Assembly: GCA_015146655.1 (NCBI GenBank)
Contig: VKHL01000011.1
Location: 67,819 to 131,818 of the forward strand
Length of the DNA stretch: 64,000 nucleotides
Origin: Ochromonas danica
Taxonomy: Eukaryota; Sar; Chrysophyceae; Chromulinales; Chromulinaceae
Reading direction: 5' to 3'
The position numbers and the translations under genes are program-made. Within the stretch, counting starts at the first letter, position 1. The number at the start of each line of letters is the position of its first letter. This document shows positions 11,930 through 23,695 of the stretch, piece after piece. Under the pieces are notes generated by a model. It was not told the DNA's origin. It made no database searches and saw only the letters and a program-made list of their open reading frames with translations.

Positions 11930-13879
11930 ATGGAAGGTAGAAAGACTGCAACGAGTAAAGCCACATTATTCTATATCTATGCTTTAGGTCAGCAGCAGAT
12001 CACTTGTTGCCAATCCTCACTTCTTCTAACACATCATGTCCCTCATAATAGGAATTTGTGCCATGTGTGGAAGACAGAATTTTAAATGGCAGATTGGTAA
12101 GAATTAACACTATGTCATGCTGTCTATGATTGTGCTGATAAATGTCATGTTGTTCAGGTTTTGGATTGCATGGGTTTTATCATTATGGCTTGACAGTCGT
12201 CATCTACGCCATCGCCTTCACTATGCTGACCTACTGCTTTGCTGAGTTAGTCTCGATTGTACCCTTTTCTGGCGGATGTTATGGTTATTCTCGTTGTTCC
12301 ATGGGCCCTATGGTTGGCTATCTTGCTGGAATGATCGAAACTGCCAAATACATTCTCTATGCTACTTTTAGCATTCATCGCTTGGGACATATCTTCTTAG
12401 TAGCGTTTGACCTTGATGAAAAGGTCCAGATTGCTATCTGGTTGGCCTTTCTTGTGAGTTTTAATCTCATTCATGCCTTTCAATTGAGAATGTTGTGGTG
12501 GATTGTTGGTCTAGTGGGTGTGGCGATTGCTAGTGTGCAACTCATCTTTATTTTTGGTGCTACAACCCATGGTTCTACCACGAATCTTGATGCTTCTCGT
12601 TGGGATTCGAACCCGAAAGAGTTTTGTCAGACATTTCCATACGCTATCTACATGTTATCCGCACTGGATGCCATGCGAACTTGTGTGGATGAACAGGTGA
12701 GGAAGGAAACCATATTGATTTTAATGATGACTCTGAGTAATAACTTATTCTGTTATTAGGGAAGTAAGGTCGTCCCTAAAGCAATGATTCATATTTTGAT
12801 TTGGTCAACATTTGCTGCCTTGGCATCACTTGTAGCACAATCTGCCTATAACCTTGATGATGCTGCATTAATCAAAGAGGATTATGCCTATAATGTGGGA
12901 TTGAGAACAGTGTTCTCATTGAATAAGGATGACAAATTGGTCACTTTGTTTGCCCTTCCCGGAGCGTTGGGTTGTTGTTTGGCATTTCTGTATTGTGCAT
13001 CTCGTCAAGTGAGATCAATGGCAAGTTCGGGTTTACTGCCGCCATTCCTTGCTATAAGTCACGGTATGAGTCAGAAAGTGAAAGACAGCACCCAACTAAT
13101 GAAAGAAGCTGTTGCCGTCTTACCCAGTGAGACTATGGAAGAGAGTGGTAAGAGTGTGAGTAGCAACGCGGGAGACATTACTGGCGGACACAAACCAACC
13201 GTGGCAGTGTTTGCTTGCTCAATGCTCGCCTTTGCTCTCTTGCTCTCTGGTTACTATACCGTTGCCAATTATGGGGACGTCTACTCTCAAATGGGTGCCT
13301 TATTGAACTCTTTAATGTACCAGTTTCTTATGGCAGCCTATGCGATCTTTTACACACGCTTCTCTGGCATGGAGAGAGGGTTGACGAGCCCTTTTGGAAT
13401 ACCTGGTGCTATCTTTTCTGCCGGATTCTTTCTCTTTCTATTCACTTTTCGCCTTTATTATAACCCTGAAATGAATACAGGCTTTGGTATTACTTTGGTC
13501 ATCTTCTTTGTCTTGGTTATGGTCTATTATTATGTTGTGGTACAAAAGCGACAATTCTTTTCGAAAGAAGAACAAGAAAAGTTTATGAAAGCCTATGTTG
13601 TTAATGGTAAGTAGTCTACATGTGTTTAATCTTATCATACCTTCTGTATGTATGGATAGCTAATGTGCTCATCATGTGCTTTTCATCTAATTAGCCAATA
13701 AGACTCGCAAGCGAGGAGGAATGTCCAGTGGGAGTAACAAGAAGAGTTCTCGACTCATGGCTGTCTTTCAAAGTGTATCAGGATTTCTACAAACTAGTCC
13801 TTCTCGTGCTGTGAGTAATCGCAGTCATGTTTCTTCTCGCTCTGGTGTGGATGTGAGCAGAAGCAATTTCAACAAGTAG
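11930..13879 (+). CDS. Ethanolamine-permease-like APC transporter, copy 2
   Basis: Five exons (11930-11987, 12052-12096, 12158-12696, 12760-13606, 13695-13879) give 557 residues with every phase matching. The start codon lies in an ACAATGG context and reads MEGRKTATSKATLFYIYALG. About eleven to twelve hydrophobic segments follow. The family stretch FAELVSIVPFSGGCYGYSRC and the conserved tail VVQKRQFFSKEEQEKF are both present. The final exon adds a Ser/Lys/Arg-rich cytosolic tail. Intron positions equal those of copy 1, so the two arose by DNA duplication, while copy 3 (31768-33363) has no introns. Role: uptake of ethanolamine or a similar small amine, inferred from family. The first donor (GTCAGC) is weak but required by frame and by copy 1. 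Confidence 0.88.
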
Positions 13880-14523
13880 ACAATGACTAGTCTATCTAGT
13901 TAGTGAAGAGTATTTGGATCTCTTCACATGTCATGTTGTCAACAGATCAATTGGGTAATTATGATCGTATGTATATGTTTGCATGTGTTATCTCAATGAT
14001 ATTGAAGTAATAAGTCTATGGTGTGGAATATGTTCTCCCTATTCCTATTCCAACAACATGCTTATCTCTATCTCAATGTCTATCTCTCTCACCTTTGTGA
14101 GCTATTGATTCAAAGTGATTTGGTATTGTATCGACCATTCTGTCGTCTTCTCTGTCTATCTTCGCTGATCAGACTGTCTTTTCTCTTCCTTCGTATTGTA
14201 TTGTATTGCATTGGATTGTATTGTACACAGTGTGTGTCTTATCATTGTAGTAGTGTAGTTCAGCAGCAATAGTCTATATCTTATTAACATCATCACATAG
14301 TATTGAGAGCTTTGTGGTCATTAGCCTAGTGAGCGTGATAAGAAGAAGAGCAGTGAGTTAGTTAGTCATTATCATCATGTTATTGCTCTACAATCACTTG
14401 TTCACACTCCTCCATATGAACAACAAGACAAACCCAACCAAACAAAACAATGTCATATGATGACAGCAACAATCGCTACTAGGCTATGACCATCAGATAT
14501 GACATTGACATAGACAAGCCCTC
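13880..14523. other. Intergenic stretch between convergent genes
   Basis: Lies between the 3' ends of permease copy 2 and the Era gene. It is T-rich, with a run of TATTGT-type units near 14202-14225. An 84-codon open frame inside it shows only low-complexity Leu/Cys/Tyr content. No gene seen. Confidence 0.45.
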
Positions 14524-15627
14524 TTACTCCTCTTCATCTTCTTCTTGTGTCTTTGCCCAAAGATAGAGTAGAACAATTTTACCTTTATAAGGTTCCATCC
14601 TTTCCAATGCTTCTACCGCACTTTTCCTCAACAGTAACAGTGTGCGACCTTTATCTCCTACAACCATTCTCACTTGTCGACCTGAATTAAGCACAATATC
14701 AACATCAATTTGAATCCTACGACCATCTAATGCTTTAATAGAAGTACAATTCAACTCAGCAATATAAGGAATCTCATCATGAAGATAGTTTAATAATGAT
14801 TCTAATAAGACTTCTTCCACAAGTTCTTCAGGTGTTAAGGTAGTATGACCTGATTTAACAATCCATGGTTTCACTTCAGCAATACGTAGAAGATAATTTT
14901 TCAAATCTAATACACCATCATTTTTCAATCCAGAGATCATAAAAGTTGTTGTATCTAATTGTGCTAAATGTGCTTTTTCAGGTCCTAATTTAACACCATT
15001 AATTAAACTAACTAAATCTCTTGTTAGATCTAATAGTTTAGCCTTGGGTTCAACTAAATCTACTTTATTCAATACTAAAATTAATTCTTTTTTAGAATGA
15101 GCTAAAGCTAATTTAACAAGTTGACCAAAGACATATTGGTAATTATGTGTTAATCTACGTGAAGCATCCACTACTAACATTACCACGTCAGCTTTCTCTA
15201 ACGTTGTATCAGCTAATTCACGTAAAATTTGTAAATCAGATTTTTTCTTTTCTTCATCTGTTAGATAACCAGGTGTATCATAAAAGACAAGTTGTGTATC
15301 ACGATGATTGAAAACACCGAGAATTTCACCACGTGTAGTATGTCGTTTACGACTTGTAGCAGCAATTTTCTGTTTGATAAGAGTGTTTAATAAGACAGAT
15401 TTACCAACATTTGGTGTACCAATAATAACACAATCAAGTCGTTTAGTGATAGGACGAGGTGGTTGTAATGGTGATTGTGATTGTGATGGTGTTTGTTGTG
15501 ATTGTTGTTGTGATGGGAGAAGAGAATTTGATAATAAAGGTCTTTTCGTTCGTGCAAATCGTTTAGTAAGAAGATGATGATAGGAGAGAGAGGTAGAGAG
15601 GATAGGAAAGGGTAGTATCTTCATCAT
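14524..15627 (-). CDS. Era-type GTPase (organellar ribosome assembly)
   Basis: A single exon of 367 codons. The G motifs are all present: G1 GTPNVGKS, G2 in RKRHTTRG, G3 DTPGY, G4 NKVD, G5 near SGLK. A C-terminal KH domain has the nucleic-acid-binding loop VVGDKGRTL. Era proteins bind the 3' end of small-subunit rRNA during ribosome assembly. The first 60 residues are rich in Ser, Arg and Gln with no acids and look like a mitochondrial presequence, so this is probably the ERAL1 homologue. No signal peptide plus Phe pattern is visible, which argues against the plastid. The acidic C-terminus (QEEDEEE) is a local extension. The gene diverges from the one at 16123. Confidence 0.93.
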   Translation of the reverse strand: MMKILPFPILSTSLSYHHLLTKRFARTKRPLLSNSLLPSQQQSQQTPSQSQSPLQPPRPITKRLDCVIIGTPNVGKSVLLNTLIKQKIAATSRKRHTTRGEILGVFNHRDTQLVFYDTPGYLTDEEKKKSDLQILRELADTTLEKADVVMLVVDASRRLTHNYQYVFGQLVKLALAHSKKELILVLNKVDLVEPKAKLLDLTRDLVSLINGVKLGPEKAHLAQLDTTTFMISGLKNDGVLDLKNYLLRIAEVKPWIVKSGHTTLTPEELVEEVLLESLLNYLHDEIPYIAELNCTSIKALDGRRIQIDVDIVLNSGRQVRMVVGDKGRTLLLLRKSAVEALERMEPYKGKIVLLYLWAKTQEEDEEE

Positions 15628-16122
15628 GGTTTAATATCGGTACTGTACTGTACTACAAGTAGTTGAGTTTTGTTTGTTTTGATGTCATTGGTTGGCATGC
15701 AGTGGTGCAGACTATTGTGTAATTACTCTCTGACTATTGTGTAATTACTTACATACATAAGTAAGCAATTTCGCAATTATCATTGTGGTCTGCTGTACTG
15801 TGGTGTTGTTTATCATACTGTTAGTGAAATAAGTTGTGCTTGTTATTTGGTGACCAACCATCTTATTCTGAGGCTTTCTTCATCAACCTGATGAAGTTGG
15901 TGATGGTTGGTGCCATGTTCATTTTTTCGTTTTCGTAGTTTCGGAGGCGTTTCTGGTGAGGTTTCTGCAAACAAAAAGCCCAAAATCCGAAATGTCTGGA
16001 ATCTAGAATCTAGAATCTAGAATCTTGGGTCTGGACCAGAGTTTGGATGAAACGATTGATTTCAACTGGTCTTCTCTACTCCCTTGAGGCTACAGTTGTA
16101 CTTGTAGTGTAAAGAAAGAATC
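15628..16122. other. Divergent promoter region with small tandem repeats
   Basis: Between the Era gene and the gene at 16123. GACTATTGTGTAATTACT occurs twice (about 15710 and 15732). A stack of ATCTAGA units lies at about 16001-16023, next to an AATCCGAAATG motif at about 15975 that matches the dispersed motif near 2 and 5 kb. No gene. Confidence 0.45.
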
Positions 16123-19011
16123 ATGTCAGGATGGGGAATAGGTTCATCCTCTTTCTTCTTCCATAGTTCTCAATATCAACCTTTATTCCAATCACAAGTT
16201 ATCTTATCTTATACTCCAACACAATTAGAAGAATTAGACAAACTAAAAATACGATCACTTCTACCTATTCTCTGTTGGATAGAGAAATTCATTGTCTTAG
16301 TTGACTTTTTCCAAATCTTTTCAATTCTCTGGAATGCTGCACAACCTTATCCATGGCCATATTTATGGATTCATTTTTCACGTCCATTACTTTATGTTAA
16401 TTTAGATTTCTTTTCTTTAACTGATTCTGGTGCATTAAATGGACAATCTGCTAATCTTCGTATTAGTAAATGGGGTCAAATGGATGGATATTTAAATTAT
16501 GCTTTAGGTTATGCTGGAGGAAGTGCTTTCTTAGCAATTGCTTATGTTTTGTTATTACAACGACATGATCATTATGGTCAATTAGCTTTTCATTATCGTC
16601 ATCATTTATTAGCAGTTATTCTTCTTCTAGCTTATCTATTCTATCTACCAGCTTGTATGGCAGTGATGAGGATTTATTATTGTGAAGATGATGGACATGT
16701 GTTAAGTGTTGATCCATCAATTGATTGTTATGGAGCAGTACATGCCATCTATCTAATATTATGTACTCTTCTCTTTGCACCTCTCTTCATAGGATTACCT
16801 CTTGTCTTATATTATTATGCTAGAGAGAATATTGTCTATCAGAATGCAGTAGATCATGAAAAACGATTAACAATTGTTGAAGTATTACAAATGTTAGAAT
16901 TAGATAATATATGGTTACGTGATCGTGTCTTTGTGTTATCATCCTTTCGATTCTTTGGATGTTATCTATGGAGTCATATGACCATGTTGAAAGCTTCTTT
17001 AATGTTAATCTTCATTTTCTTAAGATATGATCTTCCTTCACAAGCAACAGCTTTATTAGTTGTAATCTCTGTCTTTGGTGCTTATTATACCTTTTATAAG
17101 TATCCATTTCGATGTTTATCTACTAATTTCATCTTTGGTACTGCCTTATCCTCTCATATTGTCAATTTATCCTTTGGATTGGCTAATAGTGCAGGAGTTG
17201 AAAGTGCTGTTATGGCAGCATCTACAGAGTATATCACATTACTATCGTATAATTGTGCTTGTTATTTGCTCATGGCTCTTGTTTTGATTTATACAGCCTG
17301 GCAGAAGATTACAGATTGGCCTTCCTTGAGAGCTCTTCATCGTATCTATCATGATGCGGAATTGTTACCAAAAGCTTCTCGTTGGGTTGAGACTATAAGA
17401 GAAAGTCATAATATACAACTGGATTTCCTTCTTGCACCTGTTGAAGTAGCTGATGTGAATGCCTTGGAGCATTGTATTCGCTTGCTGAGGAGATGTTGGA
17501 TGGAAGCTAAAGCTTGCGGAAGTCTCTTTGAGACACCATTATGTGATATCTTAGAAGAGCTCGTCATGGTTCATTCTTCTCGATATCCCTATACGTTACG
17601 TAAATTGCCATACTGGGATCAAGCTTATCAACATGCTGCTAGTAAAAATACCTTTGCTGATCGTAGAGAGAGACATTTTCTGATGAATCCTCGTAAACGA
17701 CGACTCTTAATCAAACTTCTGGCTTATAAGTTCCTCCGTGGAAATAGTTATCAATCTTCTTTTTCATTTGCTCATGTTGCAGAGTATAAGCGATTAACAG
17801 CATTTGAAATGGAAATGAGACAGCAACGAAGGAAAAGTATTGAAACTTCTGGACAACCATTGAGATTCTCATTCTCAGCTTTCAGTCACAATGCTGCCCA
17901 AATGCTTCGTCAGACTTCAACTTTATTCTCTGTAAAGGAAGCTGCTGATCATGATCAAAGCAAGGATAGTGAAGATGAGAAGGAAGTACAACTCTCGCAA
18001 AAAGAAAAGAAACAACAGTCACCACGACCACAAGAGAAGGAAAATGAGGAAGAAATGGGTCCTGGTGGTCCAAAACGTTTTGATCCAGAGCTTGTCAGAG
18101 AGGCAAAGAAGATGATCAGTCAATTACAAATTCGTACTGAAGCTGCTCTTAATAAACACCATCAAGCTAAGAAGACCTTATTTGAACAGTTGCAAGCTAA
18201 CAAATCATCACCTCATCTTCGACAGCTTCTTAACGCTAATGCTAGCACAAGTTCATTGTCGAGTATGGCCACATCACCCCATGGTTTAGCCAAAATATCT
18301 ACCATGGAGTTAATGAAACAAACAGTGGATATTGATGAGCAAAAGGATCTAGAAGATCTGTTCCATCTATGGGATGACGCCATTCAGCTCTATGAGAAAG
18401 AAGAATTTCCCGGAGACTATGAAGAGCTTAATATAGATGTTGAAAACTGGTATGCTTACCGTGGATTGGTATCCCAGCGATTGGAATTGATTGTTGAATT
18501 TTTGGAGGAACAAGAGCAGCTTATGAATGAGATTGGTGCTCAAGAAGTGATTGAAGAAGGAGATGATGAAGATAATCTTGATCTGGACTCGCATGTTGGT
18601 CGCCTGGTTTCTGATGAAGAAAGTCATCTCAGTAGTCAACAAGGTGGTAGATTGGTTTCTGACAATGACTTGAGTCGTCACATTGGAGGTGGTAGATTGG
18701 TTTCTGACAATGATTTGGGTCATCATATTCGTGCTGGTAGATTGGTTTCTGATGATAATTTGAGTCGTCACATTGGAGGAAGGCTTATTTCAGACGATGA
18801 GCCAAGCCCTCCAGGAAAACACCATATCATGTCGGATGATGAAATCAGTGGTAACGGAGGCCGTCTCGTATCAGATGATGATGATGACGATGAGGAGGCC
18901 TTAAGAGACGACATCGTTTCTTCAAAATCTGCTGTTGGCCGTTTGAGCAGTAGCAAGCGTAGACTGTCGTCTCGTCATGGTGACCCAAGTCAGTGGTTTG
19001 GTCCTCCTTGA
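16123..19011 (+). CDS. Large multi-pass membrane protein with acidic repeat tail
   Basis: A single exon of 962 codons. The N-terminal 430 residues hold about eight hydrophobic helices. The loop YYCEDDGHVLSVDPSIDCYG followed by a helix resembles the C-x-D-x(n)-D-x-x-x-x-C-Y signature of large TRP-like or polycystin-like membrane proteins seen in algae and oomycetes, which is a weak link. A cytosolic part of about 500 residues follows, basic then Ser-rich, with a predicted coiled coil near 640-680. It ends in repeats built on GRLVSDDD. I do not recognise a named family; channel or receptor function would be a guess. The start codon is preceded by in-frame stops and begins MSGWGIGSSS. The gene ends 70 bases from the convergent MYCBPAP-like gene. 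Confidence 0.8.
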   Translation: MSGWGIGSSSFFFHSSQYQPLFQSQVILSYTPTQLEELDKLKIRSLLPILCWIEKFIVLVDFFQIFSILWNAAQPYPWPYLWIHFSRPLLYVNLDFFSLTDSGALNGQSANLRISKWGQMDGYLNYALGYAGGSAFLAIAYVLLLQRHDHYGQLAFHYRHHLLAVILLLAYLFYLPACMAVMRIYYCEDDGHVLSVDPSIDCYGAVHAIYLILCTLLFAPLFIGLPLVLYYYARENIVYQNAVDHEKRLTIVEVLQMLELDNIWLRDRVFVLSSFRFFGCYLWSHMTMLKASLMLIFIFLRYDLPSQATALLVVISVFGAYYTFYKYPFRCLSTNFIFGTALSSHIVNLSFGLANSAGVESAVMAASTEYITLLSYNCACYLLMALVLIYTAWQKITDWPSLRALHRIYHDAELLPKASRWVETIRESHNIQLDFLLAPVEVADVNALEHCIRLLRRCWMEAKACGSLFETPLCDILEELVMVHSSRYPYTLRKLPYWDQAYQHAASKNTFADRRERHFLMNPRKRRLLIKLLAYKFLRGNSYQSSFSFAHVAEYKRLTAFEMEMRQQRRKSIETSGQPLRFSFSAFSHNAAQMLRQTSTLFSVKEAADHDQSKDSEDEKEVQLSQKEKKQQSPRPQEKENEEEMGPGGPKRFDPELVREAKKMISQLQIRTEAALNKHHQAKKTLFEQLQANKSSPHLRQLLNANASTSSLSSMATSPHGLAKISTMELMKQTVDIDEQKDLEDLFHLWDDAIQLYEKEEFPGDYEELNIDVENWYAYRGLVSQRLELIVEFLEEQEQLMNEIGAQEVIEEGDDEDNLDLDSHVGRLVSDEESHLSSQQGGRLVSDNDLSRHIGGGRLVSDNDLGHHIRAGRLVSDDNLSRHIGGRLISDDEPSPPGKHHIMSDDEISGNGGRLVSDDDDDDEEALRDDIVSSKSAVGRLSSSKRRLSSRHGDPSQWFGPP
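18595..18897 (+). repeat. In-frame tandem repeat encoding GRLVSDDx units
   Basis: At least six copies of a unit beginning G-R-L-(V/I)-S-D-(D/N/E), most about 19-20 residues apart (residues about 826-925 of the 962-residue protein). Two neighbouring units share GGTAGATTGGTTTCTGA exactly at DNA level, so they expanded recently. Confidence 0.85.
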
Positions 19012-19081
19012 GGAACAAGAAAGTGAAGTGTAAAATTGTGTATTTATTGTATTTCATCGAGTTGCTACAACTGCAATTTAA

Positions 19082-22000
19082 TTAATTTTCTTCTTCTTCC
19101 TCTTCATCTTCTTCATCTTCCTCCTCGTCTTCTTGCTCCAACTTCATTTTTGAGTAGACCCATTCTTCTCTCTCAGGAACTCGAAATACCGCAGCGCGAA
19201 CGAGAGCCTCCGAAGATTGCCCTCCTAGTAAACTCGCCAACAGCGAAGAGTCTGCCTCAAGGAGAGTAACTAAGCCACTTCCTACCAAATCTCCTTGCAT
19301 GTCTCCATCACTATCCAACAATCTTCGCGTCCATTCAACAGTACTCTTTCCAAGGAGTATTACATGTTTTCTGTCCACTGCTTGAGCAGGATCAGCCGTA
19401 TACGCAGCTATAGATGGTTTAACAATAGCAGACATAGACTCTATTATACTTTGAGTTCCAGTTTGAAAGGCACTGCTTTCAATGGCACCGCAAACCCCCC
19501 AAAGAAGCATAAGGTCCACTGTGAGCAAACTGTCTTTGATTGAATTGATGGTTGCGGGACCGATGTCGTAAGCATAACCTCTCACGAATAAGTCGTTTGC
19601 TCCAACATCAATTGAAACGGAAATTGCCTTCACTTCTGCTTCGTACTCGGTTCCATCACTGCGCGACTCCAAGCGTCGAGTGGGCACTTTCTGCTCAGTC
19701 GTTAGAGCTTCATCTCCAATGAGCAAGTCTTTTGGCCACTCAAGAATGCAGCCACACATGCGAGCTTTACGCAGTAGGATAGAGCAAATATGTTTGTATT
19801 TGACACAAACTTCTTCATGCTTTAACAAGTGAATGGAGCTATTCAGAGCAATAAATGGTAAGGCAACCTCGCCCACTAGAGCAATTCTGTCAACCTATGG
19901 AAGCATTGCATTAAACCGAATCATCAAGAATATCAAATTTACCAAATCTTACCATGGTGAGTAACTCATCAATAACACGTAGCTTATCAGCTTTAATTTC
20001 TCCACCAATCACAACCATAACTTGAGGTTTCTTTCCTTCCTTTAGACTTTGTGGGAACAAAGTGGTTAAATGCCTGCTGAGCGCCACTGAAAACGTTTCC
20101 GTATCAGCATCTCCAGATTGAGCGAAATTAGTAATGTTTTGGAACTTTGTAATGTTTCGCAGCACCGTAAACCATCCCAAAATCTCTCTCACACCAGGAG
20201 AAACCATGCGCTTCCCGACCAGTTCTTCGAAGGACTTCCCTGTACTGGAGAACGGGTCAATCAATGGTCGTCCAATGGAATCAATCCAAAGCATATCATT
20301 CTGATTGATTGCAGCAAAAGTGAAAAGCTCTCTCAAGGCGGCAGAGGAATCACAATAGACATCTTGATTGATTGTATTCTTCCCTATTTTAACTTTGACA
20401 GGAAGTCGAAATGGTCTACGTTGAGCCCATTTCCTACGATTGTGTATCGTTCCTTCGCTCTTTCCATAATACACAGGTGCTGATTCATCACCACTATCAT
20501 CAGACGCATACGAAGGCTCCATTGGTAAAACTCCGGGGCAACGAAAATTCTCCAAAACGAAAAGGGGAATTCGACTTTGAAAATAATTGTCACTACTATT
20601 GGAGCCCGGCTGTTGTTCTAAAGTACCAAATCGCATGAGCGAGTTCATTTGAACGTACAGTTCAGCACAGCTGCGAGAAAAAATGTAATCAATTCTCTTA
20701 TATGATCTCTGTGGCTGCTTCATCTTTTTCCTTGTCCTGCGATCATTGACTTGATAATCAGCCCACTTTTGTTCCAGTAGCGATTGAAGTAGATCTTTCT
20801 TATCCATTAAGCTGTGAGGAATTGTGTTAGCCGGTGATTCATATAGAAGAATGATTGCCTTTGGTTCAAAAGATAGCAACTCTGCAAGATAAGCAACTTC
20901 TTTTGTAATTGCATGCTCTTGAATAGGGAATAGACTCTCAGAATATCCTCCATCCTCTGCTAGCATATCCCCATCAAACGATATCAACACAACCTTATCT
21001 TCAATATCTCCACGCCTAGGGACCGCAGTGGCACCAAGTTCCACACTTTGAAGAGGATGACCTGCATTGATCTGGATATGATTCTCATTGAAAGCTCCGA
21101 CGGTCTCGCCAAACATATCTTCACAGGCAGAGAGAATAGTTTGTCTGACCGATGTGTAGAATTCCTTGTAGAAGAACTCTACTTGTTGCTGGACTGGAGC
21201 GGCTGGTGGGGGTGCATTCTTCGCTGGCTTGGGTACTTTAGTTCCGGGTGGTGGCTCTGGAATAGGAGATGTCAGTTTCATAGCATTCTCCCATATGGTA
21301 GACCCTTCAGGAGTGAATGGACTCGGTAATCTAGGAATTTCTACTCCTCGAGCAATAAAATCCTGCAAGCCAGCGGATTGAATCGCAACATCGTGCAATG
21401 AATCCATCTGGTCTGCCACCTTTTCCGTCCACATATTGTACACTATTTGCTCAAATTTATGCATTGGAAGAGGGCTGGTGATAAGTTGTAAGGCTCCTCC
21501 ATAGAGTCTTGAGCGAAGAGATAGAAGCTGAGATCGCAAGAAATGTTGAGGCGGAGGAGGTCGATCATTGTCCTCTTCATCGGGTTCTTCTTCTTCCTCT
21601 TCTTCCTCTTCCTCGTCAGAATCTCCAGCAGCTATACGAGCAGCTTTGCGTTCCTCCTTTAAGCGGACCTTCTCTAAGGCGGCTTTCATCAGTGTAATGG
21701 CTTTTTCAAGTTGTTCTACATGAACAACAATATCCTCAAGATTATCCACAGACTTGCATAACTTCTCCACGTCGTAATCCCAGCTTGGTTTGAGATTTTC
21801 TTCATCCACTTCATCAAAAATTTCCTAACAAACATTATTCAGTCGGAAATTGTCAAGGTTGGCCATGACATTGGACTTACCACAGTCTCCTCGGGAAAGA
21901 GAGCCTCTCGAATGGTCACTACATCTTGTGGATCTAGATGGTACAGCATAGGAACACTCAGCATACTCGCAGCAGCGGAGCTTCCTGCAAGTTTGTTATG

Positions 22001-23695
22001 TTCAAGAATAACAGTTTCATAACATTGTAGAAGATTATTATGAAACACAGCTGTGTCTTGCTTTAACAGCTCCATTTGGCGTACTCGAACTATGTCAAAG
22101 AACATTGGTGGCATTAGTCCATCCACCTTACATACCCTCTCAAGAAAGCTATTATTCTTTTCTTGAAATAAACAAATCTGACGTTTTTCTAAATCAATTT
22201 TCCGTACTGGTAATCGAACACGTCTGATACATTCATATACAATGTCTGACATAAATGTTTGTATTTCACCTTCTTGGAAGGAGATCTTCTGTTGCAGTCT
22301 ATTCGTCATGGTTTCATCCACTTCCAAGCAATGGGCGGCCAAGTTGACTCGAATGGAAGTTGATGTTGTCACTGTATTATCATGGCCATCTGAGGTTTGT
22401 TGATTGTAGAATATTTGAGTCTGTTCTGGGACTAACTCCAACGACCAATCATTGGTATAATAACCTCCACCAGCGACATCACGAAACACAAATGGAATGG
22501 AAGCAATCTCATCAGGCAGTAGCTCTCCACTATGCTGCATGCAGAAGAAGCTCTCTCTGCTTCTTGCTAGAATGTGATTGCGAGCATCCAAATCTTCAGC
22601 ATGTTTGTTATCCATGATCGAACTAACACCAATCACAGCTAACGCAAGGTCATTTTGCTTCTTAGAATACTTTGCCTTTGCATTTGGTACATTAGCATCT
22701 ATGGCAGGCTTTCCAAGCCTTTTCCAACGGAAGTATACAGCTGTATGTCCAATGTTTTTGAAAACCACTTCTCTTTTACACTCAACACCCTCAGTGGTAT
22801 CGAATAGAATGTTAGTTGAAGAGAGGAGTTCAATTTTTGGCAAATTTTGTAAAGTTTCAGCTGCAAGAGAAGCTTCTTGGGATCGTTTAGATTCCACAGA
22901 CATTTCTTCCTCTCTTTCCAATGCATATTGTCCAGCTAAATTCTCTAAATAGACACGAGATGAGTCCTTAGCCCATTGAAACAGATCGACTGATTTGATC
23001 ACTAAAGCGGCAGTATCTTTGAAAGTGATATCGCGAGGACGCATCTCTCTAATCGACTCCTGATATTGTCTTCTTTTCGTCTTATAAGCTTCTGTTTGAG
23101 GAACAAAAGTATCTGAACTCCAAACATCTTTCAAATCTTTTGGTTTTCGAACAATTTTTGGTTTAGGCAGGACAGGATCAATTTCACATTCTAAACCAGA
23201 GAAGATATGTCCTACTGCTACACGAACAGGACCACCACCACGTAGACTCATTTCCCATGCACTATTAGTATACCTATCTCTTGGTGGGATAGCAGCTTGT
23301 ATGAGATCATATTCCTCCATACGTGCTCGATATTCATCTGTTGTAGCCATCATAAGAGGTCGAGAGATCTTAGAAGAGATCTTCTTTGTTATGACATTTT
23401 GTACTTTTTCCCATTCTCTTTGTCGTTCTTGCCATCTTGTTAACACTTTTCCTTCTTTATTTAAATTAGATCTCTCTACGAGAGTTAAATAAGTTTGTAA
23501 TTTCATTTCTTCTTCATCTTCTTTTTGTAAGATACGATCAGCATGTCGTTGTAGTTTAGTGAGTAAAGTGAAGTAGACCTCAGGGTTGTCGTGGAAGTCG
23601 ATGACCTTTTCTTCTTCTTCATGGCCAGACGAGAAGGCACTCTCAGACCTACTGCCACCAGAGGACAAGGGACGTCTGCCTGTGAAAGATTCCAT
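19082..23695 (-). CDS. MYCBPAP-like ciliary protein fused to a degenerate phosphoglycerate kinase fold
   Basis: Three exons on the minus strand, 23695-21881, 21824-19953 and 19894-19082, joined by 56- and 58-base introns, give 1,499 residues in phase. Residues 1-605 match MYCBP-associated protein, a ciliary and sperm-tail protein: a charged N-terminus, then beta-sandwich segments such as VVFKNIGHTAVYFRWKRLGK and ELLPDEIASIPFVFRD. After an acidic run comes a region collinear with phosphoglycerate kinase: DKVVLISFDGD (strand 1), PLFVLENFRCPG (LLENxRF position), VMVVIGGEIKADK (LGGAKxxDK position), then AYDIGPATINSIKD and AFQTGTQSI (FxxGT loop). The final nucleotide-binding GGGDT motif and several substrate arginines are not recognisable, so catalysis is unlikely. 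Human MYCBPAP is shorter (about 950) and I know of no such tail there. Acidic C-terminus. Confidence 0.8.

Noticed and set aside
14018-14272. 84-codon frame between permease copy 2 and Era
   Set aside because: Leu/Tyr/Cys-rich translation of T-rich spacer; no start context or family.
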